Source: Ignavibacteriota bacterium (GTDB lineage Bacteria > Bacteroidota > Ignavibacteria > UBA10030). Taken from it: 55,291 nucleotides of DNA. Positions 36,739-45,140 of this stretch are shown here, in pieces; the stretch's first letter is position 1; every line of letters starts with the position of its first letter. The DNA is taken from NCBI GenBank assembly GCA_003142475.1, contig PLMK01000079.1, positions 44,399 through 99,689 of the forward strand. The letters are read 5' to 3'. The notes below the pieces were generated by a model, which was given only the letters and a program-made list of their open reading frames with translations, was not told the origin of the DNA and did not search any database. The translations under genes and the position numbers were made by a program.

Positions 36739-36779
36739 ATTGTTATTCATATTTAAAATGCTAAGCATAATGTAACAAT
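36739..36779 (-). promoter_or_regulatory. Inverted repeats upstream of rubrerythrin
   Basis: An 11-base palindrome ATGCT-A-AGCAT (36758-36768) lies inside a pair of arms ATTGTTA (36739-36745) and TAACAAT (36773-36779), 21-61 bases upstream of the start codon. It could be an operator for a peroxide- or redox-responsive regulator; it does not match a PerR or OxyR box well. Confidence 0.35.
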
Positions 36780-36791
36780 TGTCTTATTACA

Positions 36792-37877
36792 TCAACTATG
36801 TCTTATAGATATTATGTCTCCATCTTTCACAATATATTCTTTTCCTTCGAGCCGCCATTGTCCGAGTTCCCTTGTTTTAGCGAAAGAACCTCCAGCAGCG
36901 ATGAAGTGATCGTATGAGACAACTTCCGCACGTATGAATTTTGCAAAAAAGTCAGAATGGATCACACCTGCCGCTTCCTGTGCATTCATTCCTTTTTTAA
37001 TTGTCCAAGCCCGGCATTCGTCTTCGCCTACCGTGAAGAAGGATTGAAGCCCGAGGAGAGCATACGCTTCGCGAATCAACGTATTGAGCGCAGATTCTTT
37101 TATACCGTATTCTTCCATGAAAACCTTTACTTCATCATCCGCCAGTTCGGACATCTCCATCTCAATCTTGCCGAAGAAGGAAACAACTTTAGTATTCTTT
37201 CCCTCTTTCTTTTCGGCAACTTGTTTTACAAGTGTACCCATTTCGCTCCGTTGAGATTCATCCAAGTTCAATGCAATAAGCATAGGTTTAATAGAAAGAA
37301 GCTGATATGTCTTCAGCAAATGCATTTCATCTTTCGTGAATACTGTTTCTCGCAATGGTTTCTCTGATTCAAGTATCTGCTTGCATTTCTCCAAGACCGG
37401 CAGTTCACGCTTGGCAAGTTCATCCTGCATTTTCAAAAGCTGTTTCTTAATCCTTTCAACCCGGGTTTCGACAAGAGACAGGTCGGAGAGAATAAATTCC
37501 GTTTCAAATGCATCGATATCACGTAAAGCATCGATTGAGCTGTCGGGATGTGGAACAGTCTCATTTGCAAATAACCGAACAACCTGCACAAGTGCATCGT
37601 TTGTTTTGACATTCGCTAGAAAGTTAGTGGAAAACTGTGTTGAGCCAGATTCGCCTTTTTTCAGTCCCACTACATCAACAAATTCGATTGTTGCGTGCAC
37701 GGTGCTTTTAGGGGAAAAGATTTCAGAACATTTGTCCAACCGAACATCAGGAATTTTCACGACAGCGTGATGAGCCTCAGCCTTAGCAAGAGCTGAAGGG
37801 TCAATATGAGTTTTCGTGATGGTCTGAAACAAAGTGGATTTTCCGCAGAACGGAATACCGACGATTCCTATTTGCAT
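36792..37877 (-). CDS. ychF: YchF-family GTPase/ATPase
   Basis: YchF (Obg-like) binds ribosomes and prefers ATP; it is linked to translation and oxidative stress. The 361-residue product has a P-loop (GIPFCGKST at 7-15), the G3-like VDVVGLKKGE, the altered G4 region ALNLDE that fits YchF rather than true GTPases, a coiled-coil insert (about 125-175) and a C-terminal TGS domain with GVIHSDFFAKFIRAEVVSYDHF and WRLEGKEYIVKDGD. The usual P-loop wording is GLPNVGKST, so the FC at that point is unusual. The rubrerythrin gene follows on the same strand after 74 bases. Confidence 0.92.
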   Translation of the reverse strand: MQIGIVGIPFCGKSTLFQTITKTHIDPSALAKAEAHHAVVKIPDVRLDKCSEIFSPKSTVHATIEFVDVVGLKKGESGSTQFSTNFLANVKTNDALVQVVRLFANETVPHPDSSIDALRDIDAFETEFILSDLSLVETRVERIKKQLLKMQDELAKRELPVLEKCKQILESEKPLRETVFTKDEMHLLKTYQLLSIKPMLIALNLDESQRSEMGTLVKQVAEKKEGKNTKVVSFFGKIEMEMSELADDEVKVFMEEYGIKESALNTLIREAYALLGLQSFFTVGEDECRAWTIKKGMNAQEAAGVIHSDFFAKFIRAEVVSYDHFIAAGGSFAKTRELGQWRLEGKEYIVKDGDIISIRHS

Positions 37878-38331
37878 ATTAGAACTTTCAAAGTGTTTGG
37901 AATGTTTTGAATAATATACGATAAAATTTGAAAGGAGAAAGCAAATGATTTACTGAAGATACGTATTGCATCGTAATTATAAGGAACCCCAAAGTTGTGT
38001 AATTACTGATGATGATATTTGAATAATGAACAACAGCTTCCATATCAAACGTCTCCGGCTTAACTTACGTTTGCTCCGTCCCGACGCAGAAGTCTGCATC
38101 CTGTCTAATTTTGATTGACTAAATATGAATATAACATGATTATAAATTCTGGGATCAGATATAAACTCTATACTTGACACAGAAAATGATTTCATCTATT
38201 TATAGAATCATATTATTGTATATTACAAATTCTAAAATCTGTCTTATCACATTATGTTGCGGTTCACCGAAATACACTCTATTTTTCAGGAAGAAATGCA
38301 AATTTCATAATTTAAATTACAGGCGAATACA
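37878..38331. other. Intergenic region, 454 bases, divergent starts of ychF and the PL9 gene
   Basis: Only short, unconvincing frames are found. Positions 38050-38105 form a more GC-rich island in AT-rich DNA and include the inverted repeat GCAGA-AG-TCTGC (38086-38097); it may be a dispersed repeat or a remnant. A promoter-like pair lies further on (see next entry). Confidence 0.5.
38174..38202 (+). promoter_or_regulatory. Candidate promoter for the PL9 pectate lyase gene
   Basis: TTGACA (38174-38179) is a perfect -35 word, with TATTTA (38197-38202) 17 bases on. The start codon is about 130 bases downstream, leaving a long leader. The -10 match is only fair. Confidence 0.4.
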
Positions 38332-40803
38332 ATGCTTAAAAACAGACAATTCTGTCGATGTTTTGAGAGTTGGAGGGGGAAGATAATTCTTTTTCTCAGC
38401 ATCGGATTATTTCAAGCGACAGTTAGCTATGCCCAAACAGATTCCGTCAAATGGGCGTTAACTTCAGATACCAATGCCGTAGCAATCGGCAATGTGGGCG
38501 GATATACAGAAGTATTTTCAAATTTGGTAATAAGAAGTTATAATGGCGGTGTCTGCCAAAAATCGGCGCCTACAATAGCAGGTGATTGGATTGCGGAGAG
38601 CGCACAAAACGATACTCGTTACTTACAATTTGCTGCATCGCCATCATCTGGATACAATTTTACCGTAACAACAATCGCTTTTACAATCGGATGGGCCGGA
38701 TCAACAGGCCATGTATTTGCTAATGTTTATTATTCGACTGACTCGACGTTTACCGCAAAGACGCAATTAGGTTCGGCAATTATTTTACAGAATTCAACCG
38801 GTGCAGTAAACGGCTCAACATCTCTCAATATTATTGTCAATAGTGGGCAAACATTATATGTGAGGTTTTATCCATGGGATGACCAGACGGCAACGACAAA
38901 ATCTATGGGAATCGCGGGATTTGTTATTGCTGGAACAGCGGCAACTGCGGGATCACCCTCTTTTAGTTTGACACCCAGTTCGATTTCATTTGGTACAATC
39001 AAAGTGAACACAACAAAGGATAATTATTTTACGTTGTCCGGTTCGATCTTAAATCCAGCGAGCGACAGTATTCGTATTACAGCACCACCCAATTTTATAG
39101 TTTCGACAACATTAGGAAGCGGTTATTCATCTCGTCTTGCCCTGCCGTACTCTGATTCAACATTTAATCAGGATACCGTGTTTGTAAGGTTCGCACCCTC
39201 TGTAAATAAAGTATATCGTGATAGCATTTTAGTGTCCGGCGGTGGGACGACAACACATGCTATTTATACAAGTGGCACAGCAGTCGATCCAAGCACAATT
39301 CTTGGGATCTTTGTATCGACGACTGGTAGCGATACTAATGCCGGAACATATTCCGCTCCGTTTTTGACTATTCAGAAAGCAATCTCGATTGCCCAAGCGG
39401 GAGATAGCATTTATGTAAGAGCAGGGACGTATGTTAATAATTCGACGATCAATATTTCTTCGAGTGGGACGGCACTTAATAGGATTGCTCTTTATGCCTA
39501 TCCGCCGGATAGTGCACATCCTTTTCTTGATTTTTCGTCTATGGCATATAGTAGTTCAAATCGTGGAGTGAATCTTGCAGGCAGCTACTGGCATATTAAA
39601 GGACTCGACGTATTTAAAGCTGGCGACAATGGTCTGTTTACGAGCGGTTCGCATAATATCATTGAGTTTTGTGCATTCCATGAGAATAGAGACGGCGGAT
39701 GCCAGATTGGCGGTGGTGCTTCCTATAATCAATTTATTAATTGTGATTCATACTTCAATTACGATTCTGTTACAACCGGCGGCAATGCAGACGGATTTTC
39801 ACCAAAGTTGGATGTCGGCACAGGAAATTATTTTTATGGTTGCAGGGCGTGGCAGAACTCAGATGACGGCTGGGATGGATATTTGCGGCCTTCTGACGAT
39901 GTTAATACAACAATCGAAAATTGCTGGTCATTTATGAATGGCTATTTAAAGGACGGTGTAACGACCTTTTCCAATATGAACGGCAACGGATTTAAAATGG
40001 GTGGTAGTGATGCAAAAAATTTTAGACATAATATGGTTGTGAAAAACTGTCTTTCGTTCCTCAACAAGTCAAAAGGATTCGACCAGAACAGTAATATGGG
40101 ATCAATGACAATTTTAAATTGCACGGCGTATAAAAATGGACTGGGTGATGGAAAACCAAACTTCTATGTTTCTCTTGCTTTGGCCACTGGAAAAGTGTTG
40201 ACTGTAGAAAATTGTATTGCGCTTGGATCTACAGGAGTGACTTTAAGTATTCCAGGTACTTTTGTAACAAATAGCTGGGAAAGTCTATTTACAGGAGCAA
40301 CAGCAGCGGATTTCGTCAGCGTTGATACAACTGGTGTCCGCGGTCCGCGGAAACCTGATGGCAGTTTGCCCGATATTACATTTATGCATTTAGCATCGAA
40401 TAGCCAGTTTGTCGATGCCGGAACAAATGTGGGATTGCCATACATCGGCAGGGCTCCGGATTTGGGATGCTTTGAATCGAGTTTCGTTACCAGTGTTAAA
40501 GATCAAAATAATGCGTTGATTCCCAATGTGTTTACTCTGTACCAAAATTATCCCAATCCATTTAACCCGTCAACAGAAATTAGATATAGTGTTCCGACAT
40601 TCAGTGCTGTAAAGTTGAGTGTATATAACATACTTGGGCAGGAAGTTGCAATCCTCGTGAATGAACAAATGCAGCCTGGTAATTATTCTATTCAATGGAA
40701 TGCGTCTAGGATATCCAGCGGCCTATACTTTACTTGGTTGTCTGCTCAGACAGGGACCGGCCAGTCGTTCTTGCAGACGCGCAAGATGCTTCTAATAAAA
40801 TAA
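38332..40803 (+). CDS. Secreted PL9 pectate lyase with T9SS sorting domain
   Basis: A polysaccharide lyase of family 9 that cuts (homo)galacturonan by beta-elimination. The 823-residue protein has a signal peptide (ends VSYAQ), an N-terminal beta-sandwich region (about 40-205), an Ig-like domain (about 210-315) and a right-handed beta-helix (about 325-690). The helix carries PL9 hallmarks: NADGFSPKLDVGTGNYFYGC, the calcium-site block NSDDGWDGY (about 510) and the proposed base, Lys555, in NGNGFKMGG, then FDQNSNMG. The C-terminus (about 735-823) is a T9SS sorting domain (NYPNPFNPSTEIRYSVP). It is the only pectinase of the cluster with this signal, so it is the likely surface enzyme. Confidence 0.92.
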   Translation: MLKNRQFCRCFESWRGKIILFLSIGLFQATVSYAQTDSVKWALTSDTNAVAIGNVGGYTEVFSNLVIRSYNGGVCQKSAPTIAGDWIAESAQNDTRYLQFAASPSSGYNFTVTTIAFTIGWAGSTGHVFANVYYSTDSTFTAKTQLGSAIILQNSTGAVNGSTSLNIIVNSGQTLYVRFYPWDDQTATTKSMGIAGFVIAGTAATAGSPSFSLTPSSISFGTIKVNTTKDNYFTLSGSILNPASDSIRITAPPNFIVSTTLGSGYSSRLALPYSDSTFNQDTVFVRFAPSVNKVYRDSILVSGGGTTTHAIYTSGTAVDPSTILGIFVSTTGSDTNAGTYSAPFLTIQKAISIAQAGDSIYVRAGTYVNNSTINISSSGTALNRIALYAYPPDSAHPFLDFSSMAYSSSNRGVNLAGSYWHIKGLDVFKAGDNGLFTSGSHNIIEFCAFHENRDGGCQIGGGASYNQFINCDSYFNYDSVTTGGNADGFSPKLDVGTGNYFYGCRAWQNSDDGWDGYLRPSDDVNTTIENCWSFMNGYLKDGVTTFSNMNGNGFKMGGSDAKNFRHNMVVKNCLSFLNKSKGFDQNSNMGSMTILNCTAYKNGLGDGKPNFYVSLALATGKVLTVENCIALGSTGVTLSIPGTFVTNSWESLFTGATAADFVSVDTTGVRGPRKPDGSLPDITFMHLASNSQFVDAGTNVGLPYIGRAPDLGCFESSFVTSVKDQNNALIPNVFTLYQNYPNPFNPSTEIRYSVPTFSAVKLSVYNILGQEVAILVNEQMQPGNYSIQWNASRISSGLYFTWLSAQTGTGQSFLQTRKMLLIK

Positions 40804-40852
40804 AAGTTTGTTAGTGGTTTTTTTTAAAATATTCTTAATGTTTGAATAGAGG

Positions 40853-40881
40853 TTGCGAAAGAGAGATCAATTCTCTATAAT
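40853..40881 (+). promoter_or_regulatory. Promoter with built-in inverted repeat, pectinase operon
   Basis: TTGCGA (40853-40858) and a perfect TATAAT (40876-40881) are 17 bases apart, 33 bases before the GH28 start codon. The spacer holds the inverted repeat AGAGA-TCAAT-TCTCT (40862-40876), where a repressor could block RNA polymerase. Confidence 0.6.
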
Positions 40882-40913
40882 AGCGCACAGCATGTGAAAA
40901 GGAATAACAGCCT

Positions 40914-42314
40914 ATGACGTCTATTTTACGAAGTTTTGTTTTTACTTTTCTCTATTGTCTGTTGGTGAGTTGTTTTGTTACTGCCCAACAAACAGTACCT
41001 ATCCTCCAGGGATGGGATGCATATCCCGCTATATTAAAGCGAATTTCTCCACCCGCATTTCCTCAAAAAGATTTTCTTGTAACAAAATATGGTGCAGTCG
41101 GCGATGATAAAACAGATTGTACGAACGCATTTAAAAAAGCAATCGGTGAATGTAATACATCCGGCGGGGGTAGAGTTGTCGTGCCGAAGGGAATATATCT
41201 TACAGGTGCAATTCATTTGCTGAGCGACGTCAATTTATACATTTCAAAAGATGCAGTTATTAAATTTAGTATTGATCCTAAAAAATACTTGCCGGTTGTG
41301 TACGCGCGGTGGGAAGGCGTAGAGTGCATGAATTATTCTCCATTGATTTATGCATTTGAGCAGGAAAATATCGCGGTTACAGGCAAAGGTATTCTTGACG
41401 GACAAGGGGCTAAGAGCAATTGGTGGAGCTGGAAGGTGAACAAAGATACGAGCAAACCAAACCAAAAAGAAGCGCGCACAAAACTCAACGAGATGGGAGA
41501 GAAGAATGTTCCTATTGCAGAGCGTATCTTTGGAGAAGGCTCGTATCTTCGTCCGAATTTCTTTGAACCATATAAATGTAAAAATGTGTTGGTCGAGGGA
41601 GTAACGTTTAAGAATTCTCCTATGTGGTTTTTGAATCCTGTCCTCTGCAATAATGTATCCATTATTGATGTCGCAACAGAAGGGTTAGGTCCGAACAACG
41701 ATGGATGCGATCCGGAATCGTGCACCGATGTGCTTATTAAAAATTGCAAATTTAATAATGGTGATGATTGTATTGCTATAAAATCAGGACGCAACAACGA
41801 TGGCAGGCGAGTGAATGTTCCTTGTTCAAATATCATTGTTCAAGGATGTCGAATGAAGGCTGGTCATGGCGGAGTGTCGTTGGGGAGCGAATGCTCTGGT
41901 GGCATCCAAAATGTTTATGCTGAAAATGATACTATGGACAGCCCAAATCTCGATCGCATGCTTCGTATTAAAACAAATTCTATCCGTGGTGGAGTGGTGG
42001 AAAATATCTATTTTAGGAACATCAAAGTTGGACAAGTTACAGATGCCGTTATGCAAATTGATTTTTATTATGAAGAAGGCGATGTAGGAAGTTTTACACC
42101 TCTTGTGCGGAATGTCGAATTAAAGAATATTGAAAGTAATAAGAGCATGTTCGCAATTTGGATTCGTAGTTATGACAGATCACCCGTGACAAATGTGACT
42201 ATCGAAAACTGTACATTCAATAATGTTGCTAACGCTGACGTTCTGGAGAATGTTAGGAATTTAAGTATGGTTGGCGTTAAAATGTTTAAGGCAGTAAAAT
42301 CAGCAGTTAGATAA
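40914..42314 (+). CDS. GH28 polygalacturonase
   Basis: A glycoside hydrolase of family 28 that cleaves galacturonan by inversion. The 466-residue protein has a signal peptide (cut after VTAQ) and a beta-helix with all GH28 signatures: NNDGCDPESC, NGDDCIAIKSG (catalytic Asp pair), GHGGVSLGSE and RIKTN. A segment of about 60 residues (170-225) between early helix turns resembles the inserts seen in exo-acting bacterial members. It has no T9SS signal, so a periplasmic place is likely. It is the first gene of the run GH28-GH105-CE12-GH43-GH28. Confidence 0.93.
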   Translation: MTSILRSFVFTFLYCLLVSCFVTAQQTVPILQGWDAYPAILKRISPPAFPQKDFLVTKYGAVGDDKTDCTNAFKKAIGECNTSGGGRVVVPKGIYLTGAIHLLSDVNLYISKDAVIKFSIDPKKYLPVVYARWEGVECMNYSPLIYAFEQENIAVTGKGILDGQGAKSNWWSWKVNKDTSKPNQKEARTKLNEMGEKNVPIAERIFGEGSYLRPNFFEPYKCKNVLVEGVTFKNSPMWFLNPVLCNNVSIIDVATEGLGPNNDGCDPESCTDVLIKNCKFNNGDDCIAIKSGRNNDGRRVNVPCSNIIVQGCRMKAGHGGVSLGSECSGGIQNVYAENDTMDSPNLDRMLRIKTNSIRGGVVENIYFRNIKVGQVTDAVMQIDFYYEEGDVGSFTPLVRNVELKNIESNKSMFAIWIRSYDRSPVTNVTIENCTFNNVANADVLENVRNLSMVGVKMFKAVKSAVR

Positions 42315-42375
42315 ATCGTTACATTCATTTAAATGTCTTTAAACATATTTTCTGTATTCAACGGCAGATAAAACA

Positions 42376-43569
42376 ATGGAAAAAAATCTATTCCAAAACA
42401 TCTTCGGACTTACTGCATTATGTCTGTTCATTTTCTTTAGTGGTTTTGCCGGTGGCAAAGACCAAACTCCTTGGTCGGCGCGTATTGTCCATTCTCTTAT
42501 AGTACGAAATGCGGATACTATTCAATATCTTGGAGTTGCGAAAAGTGCTCGATGGGATTATGAGCGTGGCGTCGTGTTGCAGGGTATCTATCAACTTTAT
42601 CTTGCTACTCACAAAAAAGAATATCTAGACTACATTAAAAAACATATCGACTTGTACGTGCAGGAAGATGGAGCGATTCGTACATATGATTATTTATCGT
42701 TCAATCTTGATAATATTGCTACGGGCAGAAATCTACTTGCCCTGTATAAAGCAACAAAAGATAAGAAATATAAAATAGCGGCCGATACATTACGCAAACA
42801 ATTGGCACATCATCCACGAACCAACGAAGGCGGTTTCTGGCATAAAAAGATTTATCCATATCAGATGTGGTTAGACGGTATCTATATGGCGGAACCCTTC
42901 TATGCTCAATATGCACAGATGTTCCATGAACCGGCTGACTTTAACGATATTGTTAATCAGTTTATTTTCATTGAACGACATACACGCGATCCGAAAACCG
43001 AATTATTATATCATGCTTGGGATGAAAGCAAGCAGATGCCTTGGGCAGATAAGCAAACAGGCTGTTCTCCGCATTTTTGGGGTCGCGCGATTGGATGGTA
43101 TGTTTGGGCATTAGTGGATGTTTTAGATTATCTGCCTAAGGATTATGCCAAAAGAAAAGAGTTGATCGCAATTTTAAAGCGAGTTTCCAATGCATTGCTT
43201 AAATTCCGGGAGCCACAATCGAAACTCTGGTATCAGATCGTTGATCAAGGAAGTCGAGCCGGTAATTATCTGGAGTCTTCCGCCTCCTGCATGTTCGTAT
43301 ATGCATTTGCTAAGGGCGCAAATAAGGGGTATCTGGATAAAAAATATTTGACAGCTGCAAGAGAATCTTTCAAGGGTATTCTTGATTCTATGATGACGGT
43401 GGACGATAAAGGATTGATCAGCCTTCATCATGCTTGCCAAGCTGCTGGTTTAGGCGGCAATCCATACCGTGACGGAAGTTATGAATACTATATAAGTGAA
43501 AAGCAGCGTACAGATGACCTCAAAGCTATAGGCCCATTCATTCTGGCTGCATTGGAATTAAAAAAATAG
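42376..43569 (+). CDS. GH105 unsaturated rhamnogalacturonyl/glucuronyl hydrolase
   Basis: A 397-residue protein with signal peptide (FAGG end) and an alpha/alpha six-hairpin barrel. The block YQMWLDGIYMAEPFYAQ carries the catalytic aspartate seen in YteR/RhiN enzymes, and HFWGRAIGWYVWALVDVL is a further family mark. These enzymes hydrate the double bond of unsaturated galacturonyl ends left by lyases, so it acts after PL9 or rhamnogalacturonan lyases. It lies 61 bases after the GH28 gene. Confidence 0.93.
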   Translation: MEKNLFQNIFGLTALCLFIFFSGFAGGKDQTPWSARIVHSLIVRNADTIQYLGVAKSARWDYERGVVLQGIYQLYLATHKKEYLDYIKKHIDLYVQEDGAIRTYDYLSFNLDNIATGRNLLALYKATKDKKYKIAADTLRKQLAHHPRTNEGGFWHKKIYPYQMWLDGIYMAEPFYAQYAQMFHEPADFNDIVNQFIFIERHTRDPKTELLYHAWDESKQMPWADKQTGCSPHFWGRAIGWYVWALVDVLDYLPKDYAKRKELIAILKRVSNALLKFREPQSKLWYQIVDQGSRAGNYLESSASCMFVYAFAKGANKGYLDKKYLTAARESFKGILDSMMTVDDKGLISLHHACQAAGLGGNPYRDGSYEYYISEKQRTDDLKAIGPFILAALELKK

Positions 43570-43615
43570 GTCAATTCTTTTTTCACTATTTCAGAAAAAA
43601 CAATTGAAGGTACGT

Positions 43616-45133
43616 ATGCAAAATACATGGATTAGAAAATTATCAATAGTTTCCCTCGTGCTCGTTATTCTTGTTCTTTTCGTTGCATGGTTCCCGAAGA
43701 CGCAGTCACGTATCTTTCTCATCGGTGATTCCACCATGGCGGATAAACCTCTTGTTGATAATCCGGAACATGGCTGGGGACAAATGCTGCCGTTGTTCTT
43801 TACAAAAAATGTACAGATCCATAATCATGCCGTGAACGGCCGCAGTACAAAAAGTTTTATTGCTGAAGGACGATGGGCGGCTGTTTATAACCAACTTCAG
43901 CCGGGTGACTATGTCTTTATTCAATTCGGCCATAATGATGCGAAGAAAGAAGATACAACGCGTTTTGCGGCACCGCGTCCTGATTATAAAAACAATCTTG
44001 AAAAATTTGTTCGAGATGCCCGCGAAAAGAAAGCAGTCCCGATTCTTTTAACTCCGGTGACGCGGCGAGATTTTGATTCGTCTGGTAAATATGTTGGAAC
44101 ACATGGCGATTATCCAGCCGTTATGAAAGAGGTTGCAGAGGAAGAAAACGTTCCCCTTATCGATATGTTTGAAAAATCAAAGAAGTTGGTAAAATTACTT
44201 GGGGATGAACCATCGAAATCGTTATATCTTAATGGTGTTAAGAACGAATTTCGTAATTGGAATAAAAAACGAGACAATACACATTTTACAAGACCGGGCG
44301 CTATCCAGATGGCGTTGTTAGCCGTTGAGGGTATAAAAAAATTACACCTGCAGCTGGAAAACGAACTCGTCTCTATTCAATCCATAAATCTTGTAGGTTC
44401 TGGAAAAGTTGTCGGACTTGACTATTTCTTTAATAATGAATGGCGTATGAAAAAAGATAGTGTGCGGGAACGCTGGCATTACACGTGGGAAGATACTACG
44501 AACAGTGGATTCTCTCTATTAGGAAGAAGCATCGATCTTCTTGGTGCCGATCTTGATACTCTTCAATGTGCTCCGACAGATTCCGTGTTGAACCGATGCA
44601 GTGTGTACATCATTGTCGATCCAGATACACCGGCTGAGACCGATAAGCCAAATTATATGTCGGAGGATGCAATCAATGTTATTGTCCCGTGGGTTGAACG
44701 TGGTGGTGTGTTGGTTTTGATGGAGAATGATAAAGGGAATGCAGAGTTTGAACATTTCAATAAATTGGCAGAGCGTTTCGGTATTCACTTTAATGAAGAT
44801 TCTTACCACAAAGTGATCGGCAAAGAATATGAAACTGGTAAGAATGATAATTTACCTGCACATCCTATATTCAAAAATGTGAACCAAATTTTTACAAAAG
44901 AAGTGTGTTCTCTGCGAATTGAAAAACCTGCGGAGCCGATCCTAATGGAAAATGGCCTCATTCTCATGGCGTCAGCACGTGTAGGCAAAGGGTTGGTGTT
45001 TGCGGTTGGTGATCCCTGGTTGTACAATGAATATATGGATTCACGCAAACTTCCTGCTGAATACGAAAACGCTAAAGCAGGTAAGAATTTATTTGGATGG
45101 CTTCTCAAGAATGCTTGTTCAACAGTACGGTGA
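43616..45133 (+). CDS. CE12 rhamnogalacturonan acetylesterase fused to a GATase-like domain
   Basis: The first 250 residues form an SGNH esterase of family CE12: block I FLIGDSTMA (nucleophile Ser), AVNGRSTKSF, block III FGHNDAKKED and block V DNTHFTRPG (Asp-His). It would remove acetyl groups from pectin backbones. An N-terminal hydrophobic segment (10-25) serves as signal or anchor. A second part (about 255-505) looks like a DUF4350/GATase1-like Rossmann domain (CSVYIIVDPDTP, VPWVERGGVLVLMEND, GKGLVFAVGDPWLYNEY), with no visible active site. The ATG at 43616 is chosen over a TTG at 43604 because GAAGG lies at 43606-43610. The gene is seven bases ahead of the GH43 gene. Confidence 0.87.
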   Translation: MQNTWIRKLSIVSLVLVILVLFVAWFPKTQSRIFLIGDSTMADKPLVDNPEHGWGQMLPLFFTKNVQIHNHAVNGRSTKSFIAEGRWAAVYNQLQPGDYVFIQFGHNDAKKEDTTRFAAPRPDYKNNLEKFVRDAREKKAVPILLTPVTRRDFDSSGKYVGTHGDYPAVMKEVAEEENVPLIDMFEKSKKLVKLLGDEPSKSLYLNGVKNEFRNWNKKRDNTHFTRPGAIQMALLAVEGIKKLHLQLENELVSIQSINLVGSGKVVGLDYFFNNEWRMKKDSVRERWHYTWEDTTNSGFSLLGRSIDLLGADLDTLQCAPTDSVLNRCSVYIIVDPDTPAETDKPNYMSEDAINVIVPWVERGGVLVLMENDKGNAEFEHFNKLAERFGIHFNEDSYHKVIGKEYETGKNDNLPAHPIFKNVNQIFTKEVCSLRIEKPAEPILMENGLILMASARVGKGLVFAVGDPWLYNEYMDSRKLPAEYENAKAGKNLFGWLLKNACSTVR

Positions 45134-45140
45134 TTACGTA

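Noticed and set aside
37977-38195. 72-codon frame on the - strand between ychF and the PL9 gene
   Set aside because: No ribosome site, no recognisable domain; composition reflects the GC-rich island.
45000-45140. Longer N-terminus for the GH43 protein
   Set aside because: It would overlap the CE12 gene by 134 bases and bury the signal peptide; the ATG at 45141 gives a normal export signal.
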